Below are positions 7,342 through 15,538 of a stretch of 64,000 nt of DNA, piece after piece. How positions within the stretch are numbered: position 1 is the first letter of the stretch; each line of letters starts with the position of its first letter. A model generated the notes under the pieces. That model was given only the letters and a program-made list of their open reading frames with translations, made no database searches and had not been told where the DNA came from. Made by a program: the position numbers and the translations under genes. Origin of the DNA: RHKX01 sp963823275. Its GTDB lineage: Bacteria > Actinomycetota > Thermoleophilia > Solirubrobacterales > 70-9. The stretch covers positions 1,240,001 to 1,304,000 of the forward strand of contig CAWGKW010000002.1 in assembly GCA_963823275.1 (NCBI GenBank), in the 5' to 3' direction.

Positions 7342-8028
7342 TCAGGCCGCTCGCGCCAGCGCCAGGGCCCGTGCGAGGTCATCGGGAAGGTCGCTCTCGA
7401 ACTCGAGTGGCCCCTTGCCCATCGGGTGCTCGAATGCGAGTCGGCGGGAGTGCAGGAACTGCCGTTGGAGGCCGTACCGACCGACCGACCCGGGTGAGCC
7501 GTATTGGGGATCGCCGACGATCGGGCTGCCGATGGCCTGAAGATGGGCCCGGATCTGATGAGTGCGCCCCGTCTCGAGCCGGACGTCGAGCAGCGCCTCT
7601 CGCGGGAGCCGTTCGCAAACCTCGAAATGGGTCACCGCGGGACGCGGCCGACGTCCACCGACGATGACGCGTTCGGGGGAGCGATGGTCGCGGCCGAGCG
7701 GAGCATCGATCTTCCCCGTGCGCGACGACGGACACCCGTCGACGAGCGCGACGTACTCTCGGGACACCTCGCGGGCGGCGATCATCGCGCTCAGCGCCTT
7801 GTGGGCAGCGGGCTCGCGGGCGACGACCAGCAGCCCGGACGTGTCCTTGTCGAGCCGGTGCACTATCCCCGGTCGTTGTGGATCCTCACCACCTCCCGGG
7901 AGCCCGCCGAGAGCCTCGACCAGAGAGGGGCCGGGGTTGCCGGGCGCCGGATGGACGATCAGCCCGGCCGGCTTGTCGACGACGGCAAGATGTTCGTCCT
8001 CCCAGACCACGACGGGCCGGGGCTTCAC
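7342..8028 (-). CDS. rluD: RluD-family 23S rRNA pseudouridine synthase
   Basis: The 228-aa enzyme converts uridines in 23S rRNA to pseudouridine. The catalytic-Asp motif is HRLDKDTSGLLVVA. Other family blocks are VVDKPAGLIVHPAPG, REYVALVDG, ETGRTHQIRAHL and PIVGDPQYG. It lacks the N-terminal S4 domain of E. coli RluD (about 300 aa), so substrate choice may differ. The ATG overlaps the lspA stop (ATGA). lspA-rluD is a common pair. Confidence 0.9.
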   Translation of the reverse strand: MKPRPVVVWEDEHLAVVDKPAGLIVHPAPGNPGPSLVEALGGLPGGGEDPQRPGIVHRLDKDTSGLLVVAREPAAHKALSAMIAAREVSREYVALVDGCPSSRTGKIDAPLGRDHRSPERVIVGGRRPRPAVTHFEVCERLPREALLDVRLETGRTHQIRAHLQAIGSPIVGDPQYGSPGSVGRYGLQRQFLHSRRLAFEHPMGKGPLEFESDLPDDLARALALARAA

Positions 8029-8543
8029 CGGGATTCCGGTTCCGGTCGAGGCGGCTCGCCCGGGCCCGACTCCGGTCGCGATTCGTGTTCGGGCTCAGTA
8101 CCGAATGCATACATCCAGACGAGGATCACCACGCCGAGGGTGATGGCGATGTCGGCGACGTTGAAGGCCGGCCAGGAGCCGAGGTCGATGAAGTCGGTGA
8201 CCGCCCCTTCGTGGATCCGGTCGATCAGGTTGCCGACCGCGCCGCCGGCGAGCAGCCCAATCGGAAGCCAGAGCCCACGCCGGTCTGAGGCCGCGAGGAA
8301 CATCGCCAGCAACGAGGCGAACGCCAGCGCCGCCAGCACGAGAACGAGTGATCCGGCATCGTCGAGCAGGCCGAAGGCGATCCCGCGGTTGGCGACGCGA
8401 ACGATCTCGATCCCGCCGAAGACATCCACCCGCTCCCCCGGCGCCACCTGACCACGGATCACAGCCTTGCTGACCTGGTCGAGCGCGAGCGTGAGGATCG
8501 CCACCGCCGCCGCGCGGCCGAATCCGGGGCCGGGAGCCTTCAC
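8025..8543 (-). CDS. lspA: Lipoprotein signal peptidase II
   Basis: The 172-aa, four-helix membrane aspartyl protease cleaves signal peptides of diacylated prolipoproteins. The two catalytic Asp motifs are visible: GGAVGNLIDRI and FNVADIAITLG. The N-terminal helix holds ILTLALDQVSK. The last 25 residues form a Pro/Glu-rich tail. I chose the GTG at 8543 because it overlaps the yggT stop by four bases. Lipoproteins for it to process are encoded at 24.8 and 50.1 kb. Confidence 0.94.
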   Translation of the reverse strand: MKAPGPGFGRAAAVAILTLALDQVSKAVIRGQVAPGERVDVFGGIEIVRVANRGIAFGLLDDAGSLVLVLAALAFASLLAMFLAASDRRGLWLPIGLLAGGAVGNLIDRIHEGAVTDFIDLGSWPAFNVADIAITLGVVILVWMYAFGTEPEHESRPESGPGEPPRPEPESR

Positions 8544-8860
8544 CCGCGGATCAGGCCGACGACGATCGCCTGCACCACGAAGAGCAGAATCAGGCCAATC
8601 ATCGGGCTGAGGTCGAGTGCCATTCCCCCGGCCCCGATCGGAGGCAGAAATCGGCGGAACGCATTCAGATACGGGGACGTCGTCTCCTCGATGAAACCGG
8701 CTACGGCTCTCACGGGGGTGTTGTAGGGGAGCGAGCCGCGGAAGCTGATCACCCACGAGATCGCGATCGACGAGATGATCAGGATGATGTAGACGAGGAA
8801 GAGGTTGTCGACGAAGGCGGCGACGTCGTTGCGGTCGATCGAGGCCGCAAGGGTGCTCAT
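8540..8860 (-). CDS. yggT: YggT-family membrane protein
   Basis: The 106-aa protein has two main hydrophobic stretches (FLVYIILIISSIAISWVISF and LILLFVVQAIVVGLI) with the family motif NPF-like TSPYLNAFRRFLPP between them. YggT/YlmG proteins sit next to sepF in Gram-positive bacteria, cyanobacteria and chloroplast lineages, and are linked to division or membrane protein assembly. It overlaps proC upstream and lspA downstream by four bases each. Confidence 0.85.
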   Translation of the reverse strand: MSTLAASIDRNDVAAFVDNLFLVYIILIISSIAISWVISFRGSLPYNTPVRAVAGFIEETTSPYLNAFRRFLPPIGAGGMALDLSPMIGLILLFVVQAIVVGLIRG

Positions 8861-9636
8861 CGCACACCCGCCATGCGCTCCAGGGAGGCGCCGACCGCCG
8901 CTCTGAACGCCGCAGCGACGTCTCGCTCCGCCAGCTCCGCGAGTCCGGCCTCGGTGCTGCCGCCCGGAGAGGCGATCGCCTCTCGGATCGACGCCGGCTC
9001 GCGGGTCAGGAGGTGGTGGCCGACGCCGGCCGCCGCCTCGCTGACCAGCTGGGCGCTCAATTCAGGGTCGAGACCCGCCTCGATCCCTGCTTCGATCAGC
9101 GCCTCAACCGCGAGCGCGATGTAAGCGGGAGCGCAGCCCATCACCGCGGTGGCTGGGTCCAGTTCGCTCTCGTTGATCTCGAAGAGCGTTCCGATCGCTC
9201 CGAGCAGGGTCAGGGCCTCTCCGATGACGCCGGCGCGGTCCGGGTCCCCCGGCGAGGTATGGCAGATCACGCCGCGGCCGACCTCGACCGCCAGGTTCGG
9301 CATCGTTCGCACGACCGGCGTCGGCGCCAGCACCGGTGCCAGCCGTTTCAGAGGCGTCGCGCCGAGCACCGAGATCACGCCCCTCGCCCGCCCGGCGATA
9401 CTAGGCGCCACCTGATCGAGTGCGGCGGGCTTGACAGCGAGGACGACGAGGTCGGAGCGGTCGGCCATGTCCTCGATCGAGGCGACGTGCTCACCGCCGA
9501 TCTCGTCGGCCAGGCGCTGGGCGCGGCCGGAGCCCGTGTCCGTGAACAGCATCGAATCCGGGCGGATCGCCGCCTGAGCCCAGCCCCGCGCAAGCGCGGC
9601 GGCCATGTTTCCCGATCCTGCGAAACCGACGTTCAT
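8857..9636 (-). CDS. proC: Pyrroline-5-carboxylate reductase
   Basis: ProC makes proline from pyrroline-5-carboxylate with NAD(P)H. The product has the Rossmann motif GFAGSGNMAAALARG at the N-terminus, VVLAVKPAALDQV, RTMPNLAVEVGRG, and the C-terminal dimer and active-site region SPGGSTEAGL. I prefer the ATG at 9636 (MNVGFAGSG); a TTG nine bases upstream is possible. It lies between sepF and yggT inside the division cluster, as in some other Actinomycetota. Confidence 0.93.
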   Translation of the reverse strand: MNVGFAGSGNMAAALARGWAQAAIRPDSMLFTDTGSGRAQRLADEIGGEHVASIEDMADRSDLVVLAVKPAALDQVAPSIAGRARGVISVLGATPLKRLAPVLAPTPVVRTMPNLAVEVGRGVICHTSPGDPDRAGVIGEALTLLGAIGTLFEINESELDPATAVMGCAPAYIALAVEALIEAGIEAGLDPELSAQLVSEAAAGVGHHLLTREPASIREAIASPGGSTEAGLAELAERDVAAAFRAAVGASLERMAGVR

Positions 9637-9652
9637 CGGCCCCAAGACTAGA

Positions 9653-10219
9653 TCAGGACTGGTTGAAGAAACCCTTCTCGACCAGGCGGGCCTTCTCCTC
9701 GGCTGAAACCTCGACGTTGGCCGGGGTCAACATGAAGGTCTTGTCGGCGATCTTCTGCATCCCACCGTCGAGCGCGTAGGTGAGGCCCGAGCCGAAGTCG
9801 ATCAGTCGCTTCGAGAGATCGGCGCTGGTCGACTGTAGGTTGAGGATCACCGGGACGTTCTGCTTGAAGCGGTCCGCAATCTCCTGGGCGTCGTTGAAGT
9901 TCCGCGGGGTGACGAAATGGACCTGGACGTCAGCCCCACCGTCGGAAACGGGACGAAGGTTGCGACGTCTGCGGGGGGCAGCGTCGTCGGCGAAGATGTC
10001 GTCGATGTCGTCGGCGGGGGGTTCCTCGCGGCGCAACCGACGCACATTCGAGCCGGAGTGCGAACCACGATTGCGGCGAGAGGGAGGCCCCGAGGAAACG
10101 GCCTCGTCGCTGATCGTGTCGGGCTCGTAGGGGTCGACCTCGTCGTCGTAGCGGTAGTCGTGATCCTCGGCGAGGCCGAAGTAGACGAGGGCTCTGTTCC
10201 ATGTGTCGCGTACGGCCAT
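9653..10219 (-). CDS. sepF: Cell division protein SepF
   Basis: The 188-aa protein has an N-terminal amphipathic membrane-binding stretch (WNRALVYFGLAED), a long disordered acidic/Arg linker, and the C-terminal SepF core VHFVTPRNFNDAQEIADRFK, VILNLQS, RLIDFGSGLTYALDG. SepF anchors FtsZ to the membrane and is essential in actinobacteria that lack FtsA and ZipA. A 7-bp hairpin (TCGCCCC/GGGGCGA, 10233-10249) lies in its 5' leader. The 111-base gap to yggS holds no gene. Confidence 0.94.
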   Translation of the reverse strand: MAVRDTWNRALVYFGLAEDHDYRYDDEVDPYEPDTISDEAVSSGPPSRRNRGSHSGSNVRRLRREEPPADDIDDIFADDAAPRRRRNLRPVSDGGADVQVHFVTPRNFNDAQEIADRFKQNVPVILNLQSTSADLSKRLIDFGSGLTYALDGGMQKIADKTFMLTPANVEVSAEEKARLVEKGFFNQS

Positions 10220-10330
10220 AGTGCGCGTCTCTTCGCCCCGGTGGGGCGATCTCCTTCGCCAAGTATGACGGCTGCCCGCTGCCTGCGGGATGTGAACGAC
10301 GACCTGACAAGCCGCTTGCAGCGCGGGATG

Positions 10331-10963
10331 TCAGCGAAACAGCGTGCTGCCGAGCCTGATCGTCGTGGCGCCTTCGGCGGCTGCCACCCGCCAATCCTGG
10401 CTGGTTCCCATCGAGAGGCGATCGAGGCCGTGCTCGGCGGCGAGCTCGGCGAGGCGGGCGAAGTGCGGTCGGGAGTCCTCGGGGTTCTCGGTGAAGGGCG
10501 GCATCGTCGAAAGACCGACCACCCGGACCGGGCAGCGCTCGAGCGCTGCGCCGAGTTCATCGGGGCCCACCCCGCCCTTACCCTCCTCGCCGGCCACGTT
10601 GACCTGGATCAGAACCTCCGTCCGCTCGTCGCCGTGGCGTCCCAGCTGGGTCATCACGCTGTCGGAGTACACCGAATGGATCAACCGCACCAGCGGGAGG
10701 ACATCCTTGACCTTGCGGCTCTGCAGGTTCCCGATGAAGTCCCATTCGAAGGAGGATCCCCAGCGCTCACGCTTCTGCTCGAGGTCCCCGAGCCGGTTCT
10801 CGCCGACCAGCTCGATCCCGGCATCGGCCAGCGCTCCCATCTCGTCGCAGGGCACGTACTTGCTGGCGACGAGAACCTCGGTCGAGGTCGGCAGGTCCGC
10901 CCTGACCTCTGCGAGCCTGCCGGCCACCCGACTGGGATCGATGTTTCGGAACGGCTCAACCAT
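10331..10963 (-). CDS. yggS: YggS/PLPBP-family pyridoxal phosphate homeostasis protein
   Basis: The 210-aa single-domain TIM barrel resembles alanine racemase fold III. The PLP lysine is in LVASKYVP. Other conserved parts are GENRLGDLEQK, WDFIGNLQSRKVKDV, IQVNVAGEEGKGG, GLSTMPP and the C-terminal LSMGTSQDWRVAAAEGAT, RLGSTLFR. It has no known catalytic reaction and buffers PLP. The ATG at 10963 lies inside the end of pgeF (8-base overlap). Confidence 0.92.
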   Translation of the reverse strand: MVEPFRNIDPSRVAGRLAEVRADLPTSTEVLVASKYVPCDEMGALADAGIELVGENRLGDLEQKRERWGSSFEWDFIGNLQSRKVKDVLPLVRLIHSVYSDSVMTQLGRHGDERTEVLIQVNVAGEEGKGGVGPDELGAALERCPVRVVGLSTMPPFTENPEDSRPHFARLAELAAEHGLDRLSMGTSQDWRVAAAEGATTIRLGSTLFR

Positions 10964-11714
10964 CAGGCTGACATCGTCCGTCGATCCAGGCGATCCCCGC
11001 CTGCCGGCCCGTCTCCGGCCCGCCGCCGCGGTGTGAGAAGAACAGATCCTGGTTGCACGACGTGCAGATCTCGGCATCTTCGATCTCGGTCACCCCGGCC
11101 CGCCCGAGCAGGGCACGGGCGGCCGCCTTGAGGTCGAGCATGCGCCTCTCCCCGCCCCCGATTCCCAGCGGGGAGAACTCCGCCAGGACCTCCTCGCCGA
11201 CCTCGTAGCAACAGGGTCCGATCCCGGGTCCGATCACGGCCGCAGAGCCGGCTACCTGCGCCACACCGGTCCCGACGATTCCACCCGCGAGCCCGCGCCA
11301 GCCGCCGTGAAGCATCACGATCCCATCCTCGCCGGCCACGGCGATCGGCAGGCAGTCGGCGACGAACACCACGGCTGCGAGCCCAGGTCGGCCGAGGGCG
11401 TGGCCGTCGACGGACGGCGGCTCCGGCCCTGGCGCAACCCAGTGATTGGGATCCTGAGGGCCCCGATGGACTGCGACCCCCGCGCCGTGGACCTGGCGGC
11501 CGATGACGACGTTCTCCGGATCGAGCGAAAGCGCGGCCGTGAGCCGGCGGCGGTTCTCGATCACCGATTCGACTCGGTCGTCGGTGAGCACGCCGAGATT
11601 GAGGCTCTCGAATGGTCCTTCGCTGACACCTCCGAGGCGGGTCGAGAAGGCGACACGAGCGCCGGGCAGGTCGGCCTCAAGCCAGCGAATCCCCCCGTGA
11701 TCTTTCCAGCGCAT
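10956..11714 (-). CDS. pgeF: PgeF/YfiH laccase-domain protein (peptidoglycan editing factor)
   Basis: The 252-aa protein shows every metal-site motif of the family: GRQVHGAGV, VADCLPIAV (Cys), MLHGGWRGLAGG (His), and the signature IGPGIGPCCYEVGEEV. Characterised members act on purine nucleosides or correct L-Ser misincorporation in muropeptides. The position upstream of yggS-sepF is the standard ylmD-like place. It follows the CCA-type gene by 12 bases, so these genes probably form one transcript. Confidence 0.92.
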   Translation of the reverse strand: MRWKDHGGIRWLEADLPGARVAFSTRLGGVSEGPFESLNLGVLTDDRVESVIENRRRLTAALSLDPENVVIGRQVHGAGVAVHRGPQDPNHWVAPGPEPPSVDGHALGRPGLAAVVFVADCLPIAVAGEDGIVMLHGGWRGLAGGIVGTGVAQVAGSAAVIGPGIGPCCYEVGEEVLAEFSPLGIGGGERRMLDLKAAARALLGRAGVTEIEDAEICTSCNQDLFFSHRGGGPETGRQAGIAWIDGRCQPDG

Positions 11715-11726
11715 CCCTGGAAGATC

Positions 11727-12851
11727 TCAGATCGCCCCGCGGGCGATCTTCAGGGCGGCCGCCAGCTCGTGGTCTCTACCCGTTTCAAGCTCGCCGTTCA
11801 GCTTGCGATCGAGGGCGCCCTTGAGGCCCGCACCCACCCTGGGCCCCGGCTCGATCCCGGCGGCGATCAGGTCGTGTCCGTCGATCTCGAGCTTGACCCA
11901 ACGCCATTCGCCCATGTAGCCGTCCACCCAATCGGCGCCCGCGGCCGCGGCGAGGAGGAGCGCCGCCGGCCGGACGCCGGTCGCCATCGCGACGGCATCG
12001 GCAGGACGGGCGGGGTGCTCGTCGGCAAGGGCCAGGGCCGCCGCCGTCTCCTCCCCGTCATCAGCCGCCAGCAGGATCGCCGCCTCCCGTGCCCACCGCT
12101 CACCGCGCCACGCGGGGGTGCTCAGGACCGGATCGATCGCGGCAATCAACCCCACGGATCGTTCGGATAGCGGGAGAACCCCCCACTCCGAGAGCAGGCC
12201 GAATCCCGCGGCGGCATCGGTCTCGCCTGCGAGTCTGGCGAGCTCGGCTCCCCGGCGGTCGGCGGTGACGAGCGTCAGGTCGGCGCTCGTGAGCAGAGCA
12301 GTCGTCTCCTCATCGGGCCGGAGCCGGAGCCGCGCGCAGTAGCGAGCGGCGCGGATCGCCCTGGTCGGGTCGTCGTTGAACGAATCCGGGTGCAGGACGC
12401 GAAGCCTCCCGGAGGCCAGGTCCGCGGCCCCGCCGAAGGGATCGAGGACCCGATGGGGCGGATCCAGCCCGATCGCGATCGCGTTGATGGAGAAATCTCG
12501 CCGGGCGAGATCCTCCCCGATCGTCGCCGGCGCAACCACGGGGAGCGCGCCCGGGCGGGGGTAGGTCTCGGTGCGCGTCCGAGCAAGATCCGCGTGCCGA
12601 TCGTGATCGAGCGGCACGGTCGCGGTGGTGAACCGATCATGGCGGCGCGAGCCATCGCCCTCCAGACTCTCGAGCAGCGCATCGAGATCCCCGTCGATGG
12701 CGATGTCGATGTCGCCGTCGGGGTCCGATCCGCTGATCAGCGACCGCGCCGCGCCGCCGACCAGGTACGCCTCGGTACCGCGTAGCGCCGCTCCCAGCCG
12801 TCCGAGACGCAGCCGTTCGATCGCGGAGGTCATGCTCTTGTCGGAGTTCAT
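11727..12851 (-). CDS. CCA tRNA nucleotidyltransferase / poly(A) polymerase family protein
   Basis: The 374-aa protein has a class II nucleotidyltransferase head: YLVGGAARSLI, the metal-binding acidic motif DPDGDIDIAI (about residues 43-52) and DLARRDFSINAIAIGL. LDPFGGAADLASGRLRVLHP and DDPTRAIRAARYCARLRL follow, matching the neck region. The C-terminal body is shorter and more divergent than in typical CCA enzymes, so it could be the CCA-adding enzyme or a specialised relative. It is divergent from the PQQ-like gene with only 27 bases between the starts. Confidence 0.8.
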   Translation of the reverse strand: MNSDKSMTSAIERLRLGRLGAALRGTEAYLVGGAARSLISGSDPDGDIDIAIDGDLDALLESLEGDGSRRHDRFTTATVPLDHDRHADLARTRTETYPRPGALPVVAPATIGEDLARRDFSINAIAIGLDPPHRVLDPFGGAADLASGRLRVLHPDSFNDDPTRAIRAARYCARLRLRPDEETTALLTSADLTLVTADRRGAELARLAGETDAAAGFGLLSEWGVLPLSERSVGLIAAIDPVLSTPAWRGERWAREAAILLAADDGEETAAALALADEHPARPADAVAMATGVRPAALLLAAAAGADWVDGYMGEWRWVKLEIDGHDLIAAGIEPGPRVGAGLKGALDRKLNGELETGRDHELAAALKIARGAI

Positions 12852-12858
12852 CGCTCCG

Positions 12859-12864
12859 TAGGAT
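12859..12864 (+). promoter_or_regulatory. Candidate -10 element for the beta-propeller gene
   Basis: TAGGAT lies 14 bases before the ATG at 12879, in the 27-base gap between two divergent genes. A transcript from here would have almost no leader. Confidence 0.35.
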
Positions 12865-12878
12865 GCTGCGTTCGGCAG

Positions 12879-14306
12879 ATGAACCGGATCCTGACCATCT
12901 GGCGCGCCATGACCGGCGCCGAGCGGGCCGTAGCGCTTGCAGCCGTGATCGCCCTGTCGATCACCGTCGTCGCTGCCGCGTTTGCCCTGTTCAAACGCCC
13001 CGAGGACGTTTCCAACCCCGACGCAGCGTTCAGCCGTTCCGAAGGTGCCGGCAAACAGGAATCGAAGGCGCCGAAGAAGAAGAGCACCGTAACCTGGCCG
13101 CGGTTCGGATACGACGTCGGCCGCAGCAAGTTCCTCGACGCCCCGGTGGTCCGGCCCCCCTTCCGCAAGGTGTGGAAGTACAAGGGCGGCGAGCTGATCG
13201 AGTTCCCACCCATAGTCGTCGAGAATCGGCTCTACTTCATCGACAACGACGGTGTCTACGTGGCGCTGGACGCGAGGACGGGCAAGGTGGTCTGGAAGAA
13301 GCGGCTGTCCTCTCTGAACGCGTCATCCCCCGCCTACTACAAGGGCGTCCTCTACAGCGTCAGCCTCGAGCCGGGCGAGGCGTTGGCGGTCCGGGCGAGG
13401 GACGGCAAGGTGCTCTGGCGCAAGCCGTTGGCAGCTCGGGCCGAGTCCTCCCCCCTCGTGATCCGAGGCCGGATGTACTTCGGTGATGAGGCAGGCCAGT
13501 TCTATGCGCTCGATGTCAAGGACGGATCGACGATCTGGGAGACGACCCTCGGCGGCTCGGTGAAGGCCGCCCCCGCCCTCGACGACGGCACCCTGTTCGT
13601 CGGCGACTACGGGGGCAAGATGAACGCCGTCCGCGCCAGCGACGGCCGACTGGTCTGGCAGACGTCGGACCTCGGGACCGGCATCGCCGGGTCCGGCCGC
13701 TTCTACTCGACGGCCGCGGTCGCCTTCGGTCGCGTCTACGCCGGCGACGTCGACAACCGCGCCTACAGCTTCGACGCGAAGACCGGAGAGATCGCCTGGA
13801 CGTTCTCCGCCGGTGACTACGTCTACTCGGGCGTCGCCGCCGCCGACACCAAGGGCACCGGACCGACCGTCTACTTCGGTTCCCACGACCGCAACGTCTA
13901 CGCGGTCGACGCCAAGTCAGGCGAACAGAGGTGGGCCGAGGCGTCGGGCGGCCAGATCTCCGGTCCGGCAACGGTCGTCGGCGATGTCGTCTACGTCTCC
14001 ACCTTCAGCGGCAACTCGACGATCGGCCTGGATCTCGGCACCGGCCGGCGTGTCTTCAGCTACGACGACGGCGAGTACGGCCCCGTCGTCTCCGACGGTC
14101 AGACGCTTTACCTGACCGGGGGTGTCACCGTCGTCGCGTTCGAGCCGATCGAGGTCGGCAACTACAAGTACGAGACGAAGAAGGGCCAGAAGGGAATCGT
14201 CCCACCGGCCGAGCAGAGGGCGGCGCGCAAGGCGGCGCGCAAGCGGAACCAGCAGAAGGCACAGGAGGGTCAGCAGACGGGCGACCAGCCCTCGTCCACG
14301 GGGTAG
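12879..14306 (+). CDS. Membrane-anchored PQQ-like beta-propeller protein (BamB-type repeats)
   Basis: The 475-aa protein starts with a short cytoplasmic segment and one transmembrane helix (VALAAVIALSITVVAAAFAL, about residues 19-38). At least six propeller blades follow with the pattern VYALDAxTGxxxWxxxxG (for example YVALDARTGKVVWKK, YSFDAKTGEIAWTFSAGD, YAVDAKSGEQRWAE). A basic/Gln-rich C-terminal tail ends it. The fold is typical of quinoprotein dehydrogenases and BamB scaffolds, but no quinone-site residues can be assigned. It probably works outside the membrane. It is convergent with hisF. Confidence 0.82.
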   Translation: MNRILTIWRAMTGAERAVALAAVIALSITVVAAAFALFKRPEDVSNPDAAFSRSEGAGKQESKAPKKKSTVTWPRFGYDVGRSKFLDAPVVRPPFRKVWKYKGGELIEFPPIVVENRLYFIDNDGVYVALDARTGKVVWKKRLSSLNASSPAYYKGVLYSVSLEPGEALAVRARDGKVLWRKPLAARAESSPLVIRGRMYFGDEAGQFYALDVKDGSTIWETTLGGSVKAAPALDDGTLFVGDYGGKMNAVRASDGRLVWQTSDLGTGIAGSGRFYSTAAVAFGRVYAGDVDNRAYSFDAKTGEIAWTFSAGDYVYSGVAAADTKGTGPTVYFGSHDRNVYAVDAKSGEQRWAEASGGQISGPATVVGDVVYVSTFSGNSTIGLDLGTGRRVFSYDDGEYGPVVSDGQTLYLTGGVTVVAFEPIEVGNYKYETKKGQKGIVPPAEQRAARKAARKRNQQKAQEGQQTGDQPSSTG

Positions 14307-14369
14307 TTCCGGAAAGGGGGTCGCGAGGCCGGTGGGCCGGTGGGTGTGGCCGGCCGAGGGACCTTCTTC

Positions 14370-14417
14370 GGACGTGGGTCGTTCTGAGCTCCCCCTGGTG
14401 CGCTCGGTGCGACCCAC
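14370..14417. repeat. Hairpin repeat element, copy 1 (possible bidirectional terminator)
   Basis: GTGGGTCG (14374-14381) can pair with CGACCCAC (14410-14417). The loop contains TTCTG and CCTGGTGCGCTC. The same element with a 12-bp stem is at 54057-54107. This copy lies between the 3' ends of two convergent genes (14306 and 14457), fitting a terminator. The rest of this 150-base gap shows only GC-rich sequence. Confidence 0.65.
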
Positions 14418-14456
14418 CCCCGCGGCCGGCCCAGCGGCCTGGGGCCTCCGCCGGCG

Positions 14457-15230
14457 TCAGCCGGTCATCCTCACGTCCACCCCGGCGTCGGCCATCGCCT
14501 GCTTGGCCTCGGCGATCGTGTGGCGGCCGTAGTGGAAGATCGAGGCGGCGAGAACCGCGTCGGCGCCGCCCTCGGTGATGCCCTCGGCGAGGTGCGTCAG
14601 CTCGCCGACCCCGCCCGAGGCGATCACCGGAATCGGGATCTCGTCGGAGACGGCACGGGTGAGCTCCAGGTCGAAGCCGTCGCTCGTGCCGTCCCGGTCC
14701 ATGCTCGTCAGCATGATCTCCCCCGCTCCGCGCTCCGCTGCCTCGGCGGCCCAGCCGACCGCGTCGCGGTCCTCGACCCGCCGACGGCCCCCGGCGACGT
14801 AGACGTCCCAGAGTGAGCCGGAGCCGGGCACCGCTCGAGCGTCGATCGCGACGACGACGCATTGGGCGCCGAACACTTCGGCGAGCTCATCGATCAGCTC
14901 GGGTCTGGCCAGCGCGGCGGAGTTGACCGCGACCTTGTCGGCGCCGGCGTCGAGGACCGCCTGGGCGTCGGCCACCGAACGGATCCCGCCGCCGATCGTG
15001 AACGGGATGAAGACCTCGTCGGCGGTCCGTCGGGCGAGGGCGACGATCGTATCCCTGTCCTCGTGGGAGGCGGTGATGTCGAGGAAGATGAGCTCATCGG
15101 CGCCCTCGGCGTCGTAGCGGGCCGCGAGCGCCACGGGGTCTCCCGCGTCCCGGATGTCGACGAAGTTGGTGCCCTTGACGACGCGGCCGTCGTCGACGTC
15201 CAGGCATGGGATCAGGCGCTTCAGGGGCAC
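14457..15230 (-). CDS. hisF: Imidazole glycerol phosphate synthase, cyclase subunit
   Basis: The 257-aa (beta/alpha)8 barrel joins ammonia from HisH with PRFAR to give ImGP and AICAR. The catalytic Asp pair lies in LIPCLDVDDGRVVKG and LTSMDRDGTSDGFDLEL. Other landmarks are FIPFTIGGGIRS, DKVAVNSAA and VIASGGVGELTHL. The start is GTG at 15230, giving VPLKRLIPCLDVD. It is the last his gene of the run and is convergent with the beta-propeller gene. Confidence 0.96.
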   Translation of the reverse strand: MPLKRLIPCLDVDDGRVVKGTNFVDIRDAGDPVALAARYDAEGADELIFLDITASHEDRDTIVALARRTADEVFIPFTIGGGIRSVADAQAVLDAGADKVAVNSAALARPELIDELAEVFGAQCVVVAIDARAVPGSGSLWDVYVAGGRRRVEDRDAVGWAAEAAERGAGEIMLTSMDRDGTSDGFDLELTRAVSDEIPIPVIASGGVGELTHLAEGITEGGADAVLAASIFHYGRHTIAEAKQAMADAGVDVRMTG

Positions 15231-15259
15231 GATCGAAGCGTACGGGCGTGGCGCCCGGA

Positions 15260-15538
15260 TCAGCTCTTGGACTTCCTGAACGGCACGAAGCTCGAGGCGG
15301 CGTCCTTGGCGAAGGCGCCGGGCTCGAGCTTGGTCGCGAGCTCCTGGATTCGCGCGCGCTCGCGCGCGCTGAGGTTCCCGGGCCGCCCCTTCGACTTGAC
15401 CAGCAGCCTCCGCAGCTCGCCGACCTCGCCGGGCTCGAGTTTGTCGAGATGCCGCTTGGCGATCAGGGCGAGCTCGGCGACCGCGATGATCCGCCCCCAG
15501 ATGCTCCATTTCCCGGCTCCGCGGCCGGCCGCGCTCAT
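15260..15538 (-). CDS. Small basic protein between hisA and hisF, unknown function
   Basis: This 92-aa protein (MSAAGRGAGKWSIWGRIIAVAE...) is basic, largely helical and soluble. It has AKRHLDKLEPGEVGELRRLL and LSARERARIQELATKLEPG, and a C-terminal FVPFRKSKS. I chose the ATG at 15538 because it overlaps the hisA stop (ATGA); an ATG nine bases upstream also exists. It is translated as part of the his run, so it is a real gene. I do not recognise a family with a known function. Confidence 0.75.
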   Translation of the reverse strand: MSAAGRGAGKWSIWGRIIAVAELALIAKRHLDKLEPGEVGELRRLLVKSKGRPGNLSARERARIQELATKLEPGAFAKDAASSFVPFRKSKS

